Of a DNA stretch of 64,000 bases, positions 24,310 through 37,194 are shown in pieces. The translations under genes and the position numbers were made by a program. The first letter of the stretch is position 1. Every line of letters starts with the position of its first letter. The notes beneath the pieces are model-generated. The model worked only from the letters and a program-made list of their open reading frames with translations. It had not been told where the DNA came from and made no database searches. The stretch comes from Rotaria sordida (lineage: Eukaryota > Rotifera > Eurotatoria > Philodinida > Philodinidae): the NCBI GenBank assembly GCA_905250125.1, contig CAJNOL010000231.1, forward strand, positions 62,001 to 126,000, given 5' to 3'.

Positions 24310-24607
24310 GAATGATTCATTTTCTTAGTTTTCTCATGAGCAATTTCTTAAGTTATTGCTAATGGATGAGTCATTTGAAATGGTTAATGTCAGTTTGGTA
24401 AATAGATAAGTGCATGATTAAGCTTCTGTTTATTCAAAATTGAATAATAAAAGATACACATTAAAAAAAAAAGAAATTTTTTTATTGCTATTTGATGGCT
24501 TGTTTAAGAAAATAAATATAGAATTATTTTTTTTTTTTAGTTAAAAAGCAAAAAAAATAAATGAAGTCTTTATAATATTATTTCAAATAAATATTATCTG
24601 AATTAAT

Positions 24608-25464
24608 TTATTTCTTTGAATAAGAATCCAAAGTTTGTCTTAATATATCTGGTCGATCAGTAAATAAAATATCAATACCAAGTTCAATCATTTCTCGTTG
24701 AACATTTGAATCATCAAGAAGTGAACCAACTAAAGCTAAAGGTTTTCCTGCTTTATGTATTGTATCAATTAAATGTTTATTTAATATAGATCGTGTATGT
24801 GATTCAAGAAAAAAACCAAGTATATCATGTTCATATAAATAATTTTCATTTAGTCGACCTTGTTTATAATCATGAGAAATTTTCATCATTGTTTCAATAT
24901 CAGCACAAATTGGAATTGAAGAAAATTTTTGTTTTTGTAATTCTTTATTTATTATTCGATTAACAGCACCGAATATAATACGATTTTCAATATTATATCG
25001 TTTAATAATATTCAATGTTAATGGAATAGCTGTAGCATCTTTCATATCAAAAAAATAAACTAAAGATTCTATTGATGTAAATTCAGCTAAAATATTATAA
25101 AAAAAAGCAAAAAATTTTTTTTTAATAAAAGAGAATATTAACAAAAAAAAAACAAACTTAAAACTTGATCAAGTGTAATTAATTGTGGATCAATTTTTTG
25201 TAATTGTTCAAGTGTACTTTGATTAATATTTATTCCATCAATAATTCCATCATGATTAAGAACAAGATATTCATCATTTGTTTTCCATATATCTATTTCA
25301 AGAATATCTGTTCGAGCTTCATTAACAGCTCGACGATATGTTTCAAGTGTATTTTCTTTTCCCCAATGTCTTCCACCCCGATGTGATCCATGAATAGGTA
25401 ATGATGATGAAATAAATTTAGAAAAAACTGGAAAATGACTTGATAATTCTAATCGTGATAACAT
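24608..25464 (-). CDS. Glycerophosphodiester phosphodiesterase (GDPD family)
   Basis: Two exons, 25158-25464 and 24608-25086, with a 71-bp intron join in frame to 261 residues. The GDPD signature is complete: HRGG at residues 28-31, EN at 37-38, the acidic pair E56/D58 in LEIDIW, and NHDG at 70-73 with catalytic His71. Near the C-terminus, ELGIDILFTDRPDIL is the usual closing motif (family consensus ...G.D...TD.P). The enzyme hydrolyses glycerophosphodiesters or related lysophospholipids using a divalent metal. There is no signal peptide. The N-terminus before HRGG is short and hydrophobic (FSKFISSSLPI), and the length is close to the catalytic domain alone, so this is a compact form resembling GDPD1/3 or GDE-type proteins. 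Start chosen as the first Met in the exon. Confidence 0.88.
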
Positions 25465-25613
25465 TTTTTCTCATGATTCATTCATTATGTCTTTTCAACA
25501 GACTATTTATATACAAGATCAATGATATGAGAAATATTGAGGTGTCGCTTCAAAATAGATGACACTACACTCTTCACAACAATTCACTAACTAGAAAATG
25601 AAAGTAAGACTAT

Positions 25614-25719
25614 GCGTTTAGTTGATGTTCTCCTTCATAAAAAGTGTTCCACCATGTAATGTTATAACATTGCACGGTGGAATACTTTTCATGAGAAGGA
25701 CAACTAGGCTAAACGAATA
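25614..25719. mobile_element. Small palindromic MITE, about 106 bp
   Basis: A nearly complete palindrome: GTTTAGTTGATGTTCTCCTT on the left pairs with the complement at the right, and GTTCCACCATG pairs with CACGGTGGAATAC. The central AATGTTATAACATT is perfectly self-complementary. It lies 150 bp upstream of the GDPD start codon. Confidence 0.75.
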
Positions 25720-25728
25720 CTCTATAAA

Positions 25729-26353
25729 CCCAGGACGAGTATTACGACAGTTGTAAACGATCGTACACGACATCGTATACTATCGTGTACAATCGTATTT
25801 GGGTGTATTACTTGACGTCAGAATTACAGCTGTATATCGTCCTGTTGTATACGACCACCGTAAACGATCGTACACGGTAGTATACAAGGTCGTTTTTCAT
25901 ATTATTCCACATAAACTTGTTGTGTTGTCTTCCTCCACATTCTCCAAATAATACAAAGACTAATATTTGTGGTACCAAGTCTGGTTGGGCACCCCAATTA
26001 ATCTAAGTTAATACTTACTGTTCGATTTATTCTTATAATAAATCTAAAAATAAAAAAGAAAATTTATTTAAATTAAATTAATATTTACTCTTTGTTTTTG
26101 CTGTTGATATAAATTTAAGTAAAAAAAAAAGAAAAAAAGATTGTTTAGTTTAAAATAACATTTACTGTTCATTGTGCAATTGTAACAGATATAAATATAA
26201 AAAACATTCTTTTATATAAAGAAAGTTACTTAGCGTTGCAGATAACAAATATACGATCGTTTACGACTATCATATAGCATCGTATATGATCATCGTAATC
26301 TGTCGTATTTTTTTTGTATGCGATCGTTCATGATCATGCTTTTTCAACCTGGG
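25729..26353. mobile_element. Inverted-repeat element rich in ACGATCGT motifs, about 625 bp
   Basis: CCCAGG at the left (25729) and CCTGGG at the right (26348-26353) bound the element. Both subterminal thirds carry clustered CGATCGT motifs (TAAACGATCGTACAC at about 25756 and 25864; TACGATCGTTTACG at about 26250; GCGATCGTTCATG at about 26320) together with many TCGTATAC variants. The core (25900-26220) is AT-rich without an ORF. The iterated, self-complementary motifs look like transposase-binding sites. Confidence 0.6.
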
Positions 26354-27935
26354 ACACATCATTATGATTTAGATATTTGAAGGAAATATAAATAGTATTA
26401 GCGTTTCTAAAAAAGCTTCAGCTCTGATATTTTACTTAGAAAAAATATTGACATCATGTAATCTTCTACTATTGTATATCAGTTTAAAGCACTTTACTTC
26501 CATACAATATTCATTTCGTCTCTAATATCCTCTTTGATAAACTTTCCAGTAGACATAAACAAGATCAGATTTTGTTTAGTATTGGATTCTGATTGAAGAA
26601 GTGTTTAGTCTCAATCATAATCCAAAAACAAAATTTTGTTTTGTTTTATTAAAACCGATTAATACATATCTAGTCATAGCGTTTCGACATCTTGTACATT
26701 TTATCTTTCTTATAGTGTCTGCTAGTTTATCTAACGTTATCAATATAGTTGTGTTTTGTCTGTGAATTGTATTGTGTAGATATATACATTGTTTCTAGCC
26801 GTTCTTGTCATTAAGATATAAGATGAAAAGTAGGCCATGGAAATATCTTGCCTATATAGCGACAACTAACCTGATTAATCTTTTTTTTTTTTTTTTGATC
26901 GATTCGACAGTAGAATTATTACTCAACAAATGAAGTTCAGAATAGATTTACTACATGTGTTATTTTTATTTATATCGATGTTTTGATCATAATTATAGAA
27001 AATACTAAACTTAAGTAGATCATTCATTTTTAAAACTAAATGAATTATTTTGAAGTATTGAAACAAAAATTTCAACAATCGTTTAACTGCAAAATTTCAT
27101 AGAATCTAACAGAAAAGAAACAAACATTCGCGTATAATCGATCTAATATCTCTGGCTTATATCATATTGGTTGACTTTTGGGAGTCTATGTCGTCTGCTA
27201 AATTATTTGTTTTGTTAATAATAAAGAATTCTATCACATATCCAGGCAATTGGAGATCATATGTTTACTCTTGGTCGATTCTAGACTTAAAATTCAAATA
27301 GAATCTATATGTCAGTTTTAATCTAAAAACCACATGATGAAATGTATATTCAAGGTCATTCTTTAGTTTTCAGAATAAATGACAATATAAGAATTTAACA
27401 ATGTAAATTACTTGAAAAAAAAACAACTTTACGAGTATAATTTTTTTTTCTTTTGAGAATAAAGAACAAATCAATTCGATTGAAATCATCCTAATTATGA
27501 TTCTCATAATTCGTCAAAAATCAAAAAAAGAAACATGAATAATCTTAATTCGAAAAAAAGGCATTGATTTTCTGTTCTAATTAACTTCAAATTAAAAAAA
27601 ACAACAACAACAACAACTAAATAGAATAATTTATATTTAATAAATTACATAAAAAAAAAACTGTTCATTTTTTTAATTTAATTTCAAAATCTATTTTGTC
27701 GACATGAAGACAAAAAAAGAAACGATGACGTCAATGTCACGTATGATTTATTCTCTTAATTGTTTGATGCGTGACAAATAATAAATAAGGGATAAATGCT
27801 TGATATTGTTCGAATGATCGATGTTAGGATTTAAACAAATATTCATATGACGATAATGACATGGTCACCGGATAGAAAAAAGAACTCGAGAAAGCAGAAA
27901 AAAAAAAAAAATAAAATAAAATAAAACAACACACA
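26354..27935. other. AT-rich spacer between the GDPD and FOXO genes
   Basis: I see no gene here. It includes poly-T at about 26881-26896 and probably the 3' flank of FOXO on the minus strand. Confidence 0.5.
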
Positions 27936-29432
27936 TCACAAATTGGGCAAGTCATGTATATCGAAAGAACAATCTCCAAATGTCGTTCGTTCAAAATCAA
28001 GTATTGCTTCAACATCTAAATCAAATGTTGAACTTGGAATTGGTTCTTGTGTATTATTAGGTATTTGTAAATCCATTGATGGTGGTGGTATTTGATTAAA
28101 TAATAAATTTGTTGATGGTGATGGTGATGGTGATGGAATTGATGGTGGTGTTGAAAGAATTTTTCGTCTTTCATTATTTGATTTTGATTTGTTCATCTGA
28201 TGACGCATTATCGCAACGACCATTCGACGAAATAATGGACTTGAACGATCCATTGTTTTTAATTGTTTACTTAATTTTGATGATATCATTTGATCAATTT
28301 CATAATCACTATGAGATGGTGATGGAGATTGTGAACTAACTGAAGGAGATTTTGATAATGATGAATATGTACTATCAATACCTAAAATAAAATAAATTAA
28401 AACAACAAACAAAGAAAAAAAAAGAAGATTTTTTTCCTGTTTCTCAAATGAATAAACCTGAATTAAAATTATTGTCATTATTATTTGATGTCGAAGGAGG
28501 AGATGATTTTAACATATCATGTAAAATATTTGGCATTTGTTGTGTTGATGTATATGATTGATCTTGAGAATTATTTTGTAAAAGATTATATAAATTTTTA
28601 TTCATATCTCTAACAGATGTAAATGATCTTTGATTTGCTGTTGATGATGATGATGAATAAATATCATTTGATGATGAAGGTATTTGTTCATTTGAAAATA
28701 AATAATCAAATGATGTTGGATTTGAATTGTCATTTGATACTGTTTTTGTTAAACGACGTCTTTCAGTTTTTGTCGAATTTTCATTTGATTGAACTCGTCT
28801 TCGACCACGAACTTGTTTTGCTCGAGGATCAATTGTCCACCAACTTGATTTACCTGCAATTTCATTTGGAATACGAACAAAACGATTATGCAATGATAGA
28901 TTATGACGTATAGAATTCTAAAAAGAAAATAAATATTTCTTTCTTTTTTGTTTTGTTATTTTATTTAAAGAATAAATAAATTAAAAAATAATACCTTCCA
29001 TCCAGTACTACTTTTTCTATCTCCTTTATCTCTAAAATAAGGAACATATTGTATCATCCATGAATAAATTTGAGAAAGTGTTAATCGTTTATTTTGACTA
29101 TTTTCAATGGCTTTAGCAATTAATTCAGCATAAGATAAATTTCCCCAAGCATTTTTTCTTGATGTTTGTGGATCATTTAGACCAAGTTCTTTTTCAATTA
29201 ATAATGCTAATCTTGGATCATATTCAACTGTTGTTCGACAATTACTTGTTGATGTTGCTTCTGATTGTTCATCTGAAGTAAATTCTTCCTCTTTTGGAAC
29301 TTGTTCACAAAAATCATCAATAAATGATGAATGATAGTTAGAATTTGTACTAGTTAATGATGATGAATATAAATGTTTAGCATTTGAATTTTCATCAAAA
29401 TCATCGAGAATAGATGAAGGACTTGATAACAT
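27936..29432 (-). CDS. FOXO: FOXO forkhead transcription factor
   Basis: Three exons (28995-29432, 28458-28917, 27936-28381) join in frame to 447 residues. The forkhead DNA-binding domain starts near residue 93: [19 protein letters not shown], then [19 protein letters not shown], the FOXO-specific five-residue insert in [22 protein letters not shown] (recognition helix) and GKSSWW. The split between GWK and NSIRHN by a phase-0 intron is seen directly. RGRRRVQS just after the domain fits the AKT consensus RxRxxS, the second of the classical FOXO sites, next to the basic nuclear-localisation stretch. The C-terminal part is Ser/Asn/Pro-rich, ending in an acidic [10 protein letters not shown] segment typical of the transactivation region. 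FOXO acts in the nucleus downstream of insulin/PI3K/AKT. No N-terminal AKT site (RxRxxT) precedes the forkhead domain with this start; a TAG immediately upstream is part of a splice acceptor, so an upstream coding exon is possible. Confidence 0.93.
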
Positions 29433-29439
29433 CGATTTG

Positions 29440-31057
29440 ACCTATAAGGATAATATTAGGATTTATTTTTTTTATTGTTTTTTTTTTTTTTTTTTTTTGA
29501 AAAATTAAATAAAAATATAAAAATTTTGTCATAACCTATTTAATATGTTCATCAAGATAGTTTTTGTCTATCATAATAATTTGATCTTTTGATGAGATTT
29601 GTCACCATTTTTGAAAAGAAATAATAAAACAGCTGGTGCATAGGATTATAACTTATTTCCTTTTTTTTTTCTTTCTTAATCAAAAATGTAATGTATGATG
29701 TACAATAGAAGATTTTTTTTTTTTTTTTTTTTCTTTCTCATCCAATAAGAGAAAAATATAGAATATTTGACATTGACATTATTTTTTACTCAGTTTATAT
29801 TTTGCATAGATTTTTTTCTAAAAAAGGCGATAAATAGATTTTGTTTTTATTTTTTTTTTTTGTATCCCAAGAATGATGAACGAAAAAGAGAAAAATAAAA
29901 AAAAAAAAAAAGAAAAATAAGTATGATATGTTTTTTATGATGATAAAGAAAGAAAAGATTACTTCAAAGTTAGTGAATAAGGAACGACCTTCATCAGGAC
30001 ATATACATGAATCTCATAATAATTTCATTGATTCTTTTTTTTTTCTTTATTCTCTAAGAATATCTAATAAAAAACAAAATTCATATTTTATTTTTGGTAA
30101 CAAAAATCCTTTTATGTTTTGATGATTGTCTTCGTCCAGTTGAAGGTTTTTATCGATGACATAATAACGTCCTTGAAGAGCTGGTGTACTCGTGCTTTTA
30201 ACAAACGGCCTTGTTCGTTCTTCGTTTTTTCTCATCGGCGCGTCATGCGCAAACAATTCTTGAGCTCAAGGCCAAGCGACGCGCCACAGAATAACATCGA
30301 TTCATGTTCAAGGTTGAAGATAAGAAATTCATAGAAGATCTTATTTCTTTAAAATCTTCGTCTTTTTTTTCGTGTTTTTTCTTTATTTTATTAAAATTAA
30401 AAAATAGAATTTGTTAAACTTACTTATACGACGATGACCGCAAATAATTCGTTTTTTTTTTGTTTTGACTTAATTACACAAATAAAAAAAAAAATTGGAC
30501 GAAAAATGTTGAATATCGATAAATTGATATGAAACTATTTGTAATTACATTTATTAATCTAGAAAACAAGGTATTCAATGGTTGAATCAGAGAATATTTT
30601 TTGGATACAAAAAATTTGCTTGACCTTGTCATTCAAGGCCAGCAAAGCTCGACAACAACTACACATAGGACGTATGAGCGTCGTCACTGCTAGCGGCTCG
30701 CAGACGCCGACAGTCCTTGAACAAGAACGACAGCGGTGTTGGTGGTGGCAGTCAACGACGGAGAGAGGGGGAGAGGGAGAGACCGTCTTTTGGAGAGACA
30801 GCTTATTTTGCTTTTCTTCTCTCGTTTTTTTTTTTCTCTTTTTCTATCAGCAGTGATGAAGGGAAAAGAAAAAAAACCAAGGCAAGACAAGACTATATCG
30901 TTGCCTGACTCTCTATTTCTCTCGCTCTCTCTCTCTCTCTCTCTGTTTCTCTCTCGTTCGGTATTGTCGTGTCGAGCTCGTTAGTGATGGTGACCAATAT
31001 AGTGAGAGTAAAGAAGAATGGGTAAAAAAACCTTTTTCTGTCTGTTATAGTACACGG

Positions 31058-31095
<38 letters not shown>

Positions 31096-31480
31096 CGAGA
31101 AACGACCTTGGAATGCATAACGAGTGGTTGCCGAAGGTCTCTTTGTTTGGCGCATAGAATCGTTGTTGACGTTGTTGATGAGGATGATACTCGATTACTC
31201 TCTACTCTCTTTCTTCATTCACATCGTCTTTTTTTTCTTTCTTCTTTATTCTACCGATGTTTCAGTGGATGAGAAAGAAGAATGAAACGAGAATGATCAT
31301 CTGACACACTTGCCGTGTGCATGAAAAGCTTCTTCATTGTCACCAAATCATCATTTATTACTCTACTACTATCTTGTATTCAATACAAGAATGAGTACTA
31401 TTTACTCTCTATTTTTTAATCGAAATGAGTGACAATGTCAAAAAAAGAAAAAGAAGAAGAAGAAGAAGAAGAAGAAATAT
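29440..31480 (-). promoter_or_regulatory. Probable FOXO 5' region with GC-richer islands and simple repeats
   Basis: Upstream of the FOXO start, 30120-30320 and 30600-31180 are clearly less AT-rich than the rest of the window (for example GGCGCGTCATGCGC at about 30236). They contain (CT)n at about 30924-30944, (GT)n at about 31063-31093 and (AAG)n at about 31451-31476. This resembles a promoter and untranslated leader. ORFs on both strands here overlap one another and follow the simple repeats; I consider them non-coding. Confidence 0.4.
31063..31093 (+). repeat. (GT)n microsatellite
   Basis: About fifteen GT units without interruption. Confidence 0.9.
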
Positions 31481-32658
31481 GATTTCGAATTACTCATTAA
31501 CTTTATATAACTAATAATAATATGTTTGATATATGAAACTTTTCTTTTTTTTCTTTAATTCTAAAATCAAAATTCAAAATCAAATATACAAATTTAATCT
31601 ATAAAATAATCGATCAATTATGAAAATATTGGTTTTACTTTGAACTATCAATTTATAAAAACGGAAAAATACATGTGAGCTTTTGCGACGTAATTTTTTT
31701 TATATTATCCGTTTCGGATGTTTGACTAAACAAAAGCATTAATAAAACATTACAAATTGAAATATATTATCTTTTTACAGTTTATATTCTATCTAATTAT
31801 GTTACTAATTCGAATGTTTCTTCAAATAAAAAATTAATGAATCTACAGAAAGTTTTAATACAGATTTTTTGAATTCTATATAATAGGATATTTTTATTCA
31901 ACATCTAATTGTAATACTTACTACTACATAAAGATATTTCAGGTTATTATAAAACTTTTTGTAGATCAATAGAAAAAAAAAAAGAAAATATCTTCCATGC
32001 AGAAACAACTTTTTCAAATAAAAATAAAAAAATATCGAAATTGATTCAATATTACATTTCATGAGAAATAAATTTTGACATTTGTCTAAAGTCTTTAATC
32101 GAAATGATCTCGAAATACTTATTCTTAGTAATTCTATAATAAATATAAGTGAAATTTTTCTATCTATATTTCAAAATGAATTAATTCATTTGAAATTTTT
32201 CTAAAAATAACAAAATATAAACTATTATACTTTTACCTATTCATTTGTTATATTTATAGGTTTCATTTTGTTTTTTGTACTTTATATATAATAGGTAGAG
32301 CTAATACTCTTTATTTTGTTTAGCTGATTCATTAGATAGATCATTTGAAAGTTGTCTTTTTTCATATATTAAATAAATAAAAAAATAATTAAAAAAAATG
32401 TGGATTTAACAGTTAATTATATAACTTTATACTGTAAGGCTAGACGCTTGCTCTAAGATGCTTTTTCAACATAATGGAATTTTGAATATATTCATATATT
32501 TGAATAAGTCCATTATTTCTATTAAATTACATTGAAAAATACTTGTTGTATTTAACCTTGAATATAAAAAAACATAAATGTTTTTATTAAAAAAACAAAA
32601 TCATTATTAAAAAATATATACAATAAAACAAAATTCTATTATCTTTTTATTCAATAAA
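31481..32658. other. AT-rich spacer; distal part matches the downstream duplicate
   Basis: No gene. The block at about 32480-32580 (around ATTACATTGAAAAATACTTG) recurs as 42060-42165, marking the 3' flank of both KLHDC3 copies and thus the left edge of the duplicated unit. Confidence 0.6.
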
Positions 32659-34224
32659 TTATCCACTAGTTTCTCCTGTTGAACGTTGTCGAATTAATGT
32701 TGATTGTGTAAATAATTGATATTCTTGATGAAATTTTTTTGAAAGAATATTTATATTAATTCTTTGTTTTGCAAGAAAAAGTAAACATAATGTTTTTAAC
32801 GTTGGAGCTATAAAAGAAAGAAAAAACCGAATTATTTATGAATTATTATATTAATTAATATATATATATATATATATACCGAAATCGAAAACATAAAGAT
32901 CACTTTGATCATAAAGTGTTGTTCTAAGAACATCAATTTCTTGAATTTCATTTGAACGATTTGTAAATGTTGATGTTGATATTGGACTTGTTCCACCAAA
33001 CATATACATTCGATCATGAATAACAAGACAACATTGTCGTCGACGTGGAACAGGACTTCCTATACCATAAGCTTTTATACGACGCCATAATAATGTTAAC
33101 GGATTAAATTCATGTAAATCATTGAAATGTGAACCGATTACATTATTATAACCACCAAATATATACAATTTTCCATCATGAACAACTAAAAAAAAAAGAA
33201 AAAAGAAATTTAAAATGAAATATTTTTAAAATAATAACAAACAAGCAGAATGTGATCTTCTTCCACATGGTATTTCTCCCATTGCTGTAACTAATGACCA
33301 TGAATTATGTTCAGGATTAAAAATATAAAGACGATCATCATAAATAGTTTGTGTTATTTGTTGAGGTTCAATACGATCAAATCGTCCACCGAATAAATAC
33401 ATTTGTCCATCTAAATTTGTAGCTGAATGAAAATCACGCCAATGAGGAATAACATCACCTATCTTTAATGTTTAGATTTTTTTTTTATAAATAAAAGAAA
33501 GATTAAAAATAAAGTTAAAGACCTTTGGTTGACGTAAATGCCAAGATGAAGTATTAAAATCAAAATAAAAAAGATCATTTGAAAATTGTTGAGTCTAATA
33601 CAAAAAAAAAAGAAAAAGAAAATACATAAATAAAGATTTGAAGAAAATTTTGAATAAACTTACATGATCTTCAAATCCACCAAATATATACATTCGATCA
33701 TTAATAATACATGCAGAATGACCATCACGAGGACTTGGAACAAAATCATCAACAATTGATACAAGAGACCATTGACGAGATTCTAAATTTAGAAAAAAAA
33801 TTTTATAACAAAAAAATTTACTTGAAATAATTACTAGGATCAAAACAAAATAAGCGGTTACATGGTACAGGACGATCATTTCGTCCACCCCATAAATAAA
33901 ATTTTCGTTTATAAACAACAACTGTATGTCCATATCGTGAAAAAGGTGTTACATTATATTGTGAATCATCTAATTGAGGTTTTGGTAATAAATACCATTT
34001 TAATGTATCTAAATATAAATTAATTAACATATATATACATATATATATATATAAAACAAATGACTTTTCTTACGAGTATTGCATATATGAATATCAATTG
34101 GAGTAATTCGTGTATAATCTTCTTTATGAGAATATCCACCAAATGAATAAATAAAATCATCTAATGCACCTGCAGCATGATTCACCCGACGAGGTCCATT
34201 TTCAATACATTGAATCCAATACAT
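32659..34224 (-). CDS. KLHDC3: Kelch-domain protein KLHDC3, copy 1
   Basis: Seven exons (34074-34224, 33835-34008, 33664-33782, 33523-33594, 33243-33462, 32880-33185, 32659-32807) join in frame to 396 residues, close to the 382 of human KLHDC3. The N-terminus reads MYWIQCIENGPRRVNHAA, matching the family's GGPRRVNHAA. Kelch blades follow: YSFGGY, YGHTVVVY/LWGGRND, RDGHSACI/YIFGGF, WRDFHSAT/YLFGGR, RRSHSA/YIFGGY and PRRRQCC/YMFGG, then the C-terminal LKTLCLLF segment. KLHDC3 is a substrate receptor of the CUL2 ubiquitin ligase for C-terminal glycine degrons in vertebrates; that role here is inferred. Introns are 55-80 bp. It lies head-to-head with the 39016 gene, 4.8 kb apart, and the pair is duplicated. 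Confidence 0.93.
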
Positions 34225-36194
34225 TATAAGTTTATTAAAAAAAAACTTCTTATTATTTCTTAATTATTTTCAATTTAGTTGCTGGTCTTCTTCACATTCA
34301 CTATATGAGCCAGTCAGATTAAAACAGACAACTACTCCCACCTATCGTCTCAGCTGATAAAAGTGAAATCATCGTGCTTTAGACAAAAATAGAAATTTAT
34401 CTAATATCTTTCAACATCAAAAAATCTATAATTCTTTTTTCAAATTCTATTCTATTAATATTCATATTTTTTTTGCATACTATTTCTACACAATATCTAT
34501 TCTTATTAAAAAACACAGGAATTGAAATTTTGCTCACCATATGCATCTCTCAAATAACAGTAGACAATATTTAGCAATAAAATACTATATCAATATTTGA
34601 TTTAAATAAATTCTATTGATATATGTGAACAGATTAACAATCTTATCAAAATCACATGAAAATCGACTGTTTTATAATGATTTATAAGTCTGATTATTGT
34701 AAGATTATATTGTGATTAATCTACATTTAACAAAAAAAGAACCCTAGTGAACTTTTCATTAAGAACTTTCAGTAAGTCTTGTGAAAAATATTCCGAAGAA
34801 TATATATGAAAGAAATTCCTTGAGGTTTTAACGGATTTCCTTAGAAATTTAGTACGGGAATGACGGCTATAATAAACTTTTTTATATAACATTGTTTATT
34901 ATCGTAATTGTATGAGCTTCTTGTAAGTGATGGATGAATGAATTTTTCTTTTCTTTTTTCTATAAATAGAAATATATAATTTCATTTTTTAATTATAAGT
35001 ACTGATAAAATTGAACTTGTTATTAATGGAAACAAAAAAGAAAATGTAATTTAGTTATGTTGTAATACAATACTTACTGATGAATCTGTTATGATGATTA
35101 ATTTAAATAAGAAAATAAAACTAACTCAATAAATTTTCGTAAAGATAATGGTTTTTTAGATGTTCAATGTATTAGTAATAAAAATAAATATTTGTTTCAA
35201 TCTTTTTCTTTTTATCAAAAAAATAAAAATAAATTTAATATTTATTCAATTCGAATTTAAGATAGAATTTGTGATGAAAGGTAGATATGCTCTTCGCCGA
35301 AATATACATCGTTGAAAGTACTTTTTTTCGCCACAGAGGGCATCTCAAAGGTGAGAATGGGGGCAAAATGAGTTGACCTCTTTATGCTGAACAAGCCTAT
35401 ATAAGAATTAAAGGGCTCTCAACAGTCTAAAGCGTCCTACGAGTCTTCTATCAAAATGCTTTTCGGCTAAGAAGGTTACAACCATTATTGTTCTAGAAAA
35501 CTGGAACAAACTCATTAGAGCAGAGATCGATTATTATACTTTGATACTTTAGATTAAATGTTAAGTTCTAAATGATCTTGCCTAAAATAATACCGTTGTC
35601 CATTTTTTTTCCATTAAACTTTTCAAAAAGTTTTAGTAATGATATCCGATAAGCTTTTTTCCGTTTGCCTTTCTGATAAATATGTTCTCGAATTTACATA
35701 GAAAATAGTTTTCATGCCGATACACTTTATTAAAGAAAAAAAAAAAAGTATTATCAATACTTTTACTTCTTGTTTTTGTTTCACGACACTTCTATCAATA
35801 CGACATAGTGATCATCATTAGAACTATCATATTTAAATCATGTGATAGTAGTGAGAGCTTTAATAAGAGTGTTCTATTACGCTGTCATTATTTCTTTAGT
35901 AAAGATAGAGTTATAACAATTGACATTTTACAATCGTATGAATCGTTGTAGAACTAATTGGATCCTCTGAATGTCACGTATAATATTACATACCTTGATG
36001 AAAGTTTCATTTTTTTTTTATTGAATAATCAAATTCGAAAAAGAATAGCAAATAAAGCGTAAAAAAATCTAGTAAGATTTTCGGGTCTAGCTTGAGTTCC
36101 GAAAGTTGAACTGATGCAGCATTCTAGAGCATATATAATGATAAATGTCAAAATTCCTATGCAATATGTTTTTATAACTAAATGTATATATTAT
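34225..36194. other. Spacer between KLHDC3 copy 1 and its divergent partner, part 1
   Basis: No gene. The block 34550-34680 (ATGCATCTCTCAAA...) is present in the same orientation at about 44600-44740 in the second unit, but the block at 34301-34340 (AGCCAGTCA...ACAGACAACT) appears inverted at 44190-44228. Confidence 0.5.
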
Positions 36195-36932
36195 TGTCTA
36201 TTCTAGAAGTCAAGACTCTTGGATGTTTTTTGAATAACTTTGGATAAGAACAAGATAGAGACTTGCTGTTGCCAGTGTTTGATAGTCAAGATTCAAAAAC
36301 ATATTTTTGTAAGCAAAATCTTTCTTGAGGACAAGTTCGAAGGTCAATTTTTTAAAGGATTTCTGAAAACTGCCATAAGAGTCTATTGATTTTTTTTTAC
36401 ATATTCGGAATCAGCATCGAAAACTGAATCAGATCTTTTCACGAACTTTTTTCCTTCGCCAATAAATTCACCTCTGCTCCTCCTAAGGGATAGGTCAAAA
36501 AGTAAAGTCGGTCAAAATGCAGTTTTTATTGTTTATTCATTTGCCATTTCATGTTCTGCTAGCATTTTATAAGCTCTAAATTTGCTTTCCGTTGTTTAAG
36601 TGACTTTTTAACTGACATTATTTTTTGGCTTACTCCTCAGAGAACCAGGGGTGAATTTGTCGGCGAGAAAAAAAAAGTTTGTGAAAAGATTCGACTGAGT
36701 TTTCGATGCTGATTTCGAATATGTAAAAAAAAATCAATAGACTCTTATGGCAATTTTCAGAAATCCTTTAAAAAACTGATCTTCGAACTTGTTCTCAAGA
36801 AAGATTTTGCTTACAAAAATATGCTTTTGAATCTTGACTATCAAACGCTGATAACTGCAGATCTCTATCTTGTTCCTATTCAAATTTATTCAAAAAATAT
36901 CCGAATGCCCTGACTTTTGGAACCGATAATAG
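36195..36932. mobile_element. Foldback element, about 740 bp, present in unit 1 only
   Basis: Arms of about 280 bp pair inverted: TTTTTTGAATAA, GATTCAAAAACATATTTTTG, AAGATTTTGC and CATATTCGGAATCAGCATCG on the left recur as complements on the right, with a loop of about 180 bp (36470-36650). I found no counterpart between the two genes of the second unit. No ORF. Confidence 0.7.
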
Positions 36933-37194
36933 TCTCTTTTCATAAAAAATACTTTCAGATCAAATATTGATGGAATTTTTATTAATCAATTTTTCTAAAT
37001 AATATCAATGCTTGAAACTTTAACATTTATATTCGAAAATAATTTCTAAATTCTAAATATTCAACTATATTCTTTATGTCAATAAACACCGTCCTATTTT
37101 ACTACTTTTCATTGATTGGTTAATGATAGAAACCATGAATAAAAAGAAGTCTTATTAACATACATAATCATTGTTTGATTGCAAAAGCAAAATG

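Noticed and set aside
30578..30984. Overlapping ORFs on both strands near the FOXO promoter
   Set aside because: They overlap in four frames, are driven by (CT)n and (GA)-rich repeats, and have no domain-like composition.
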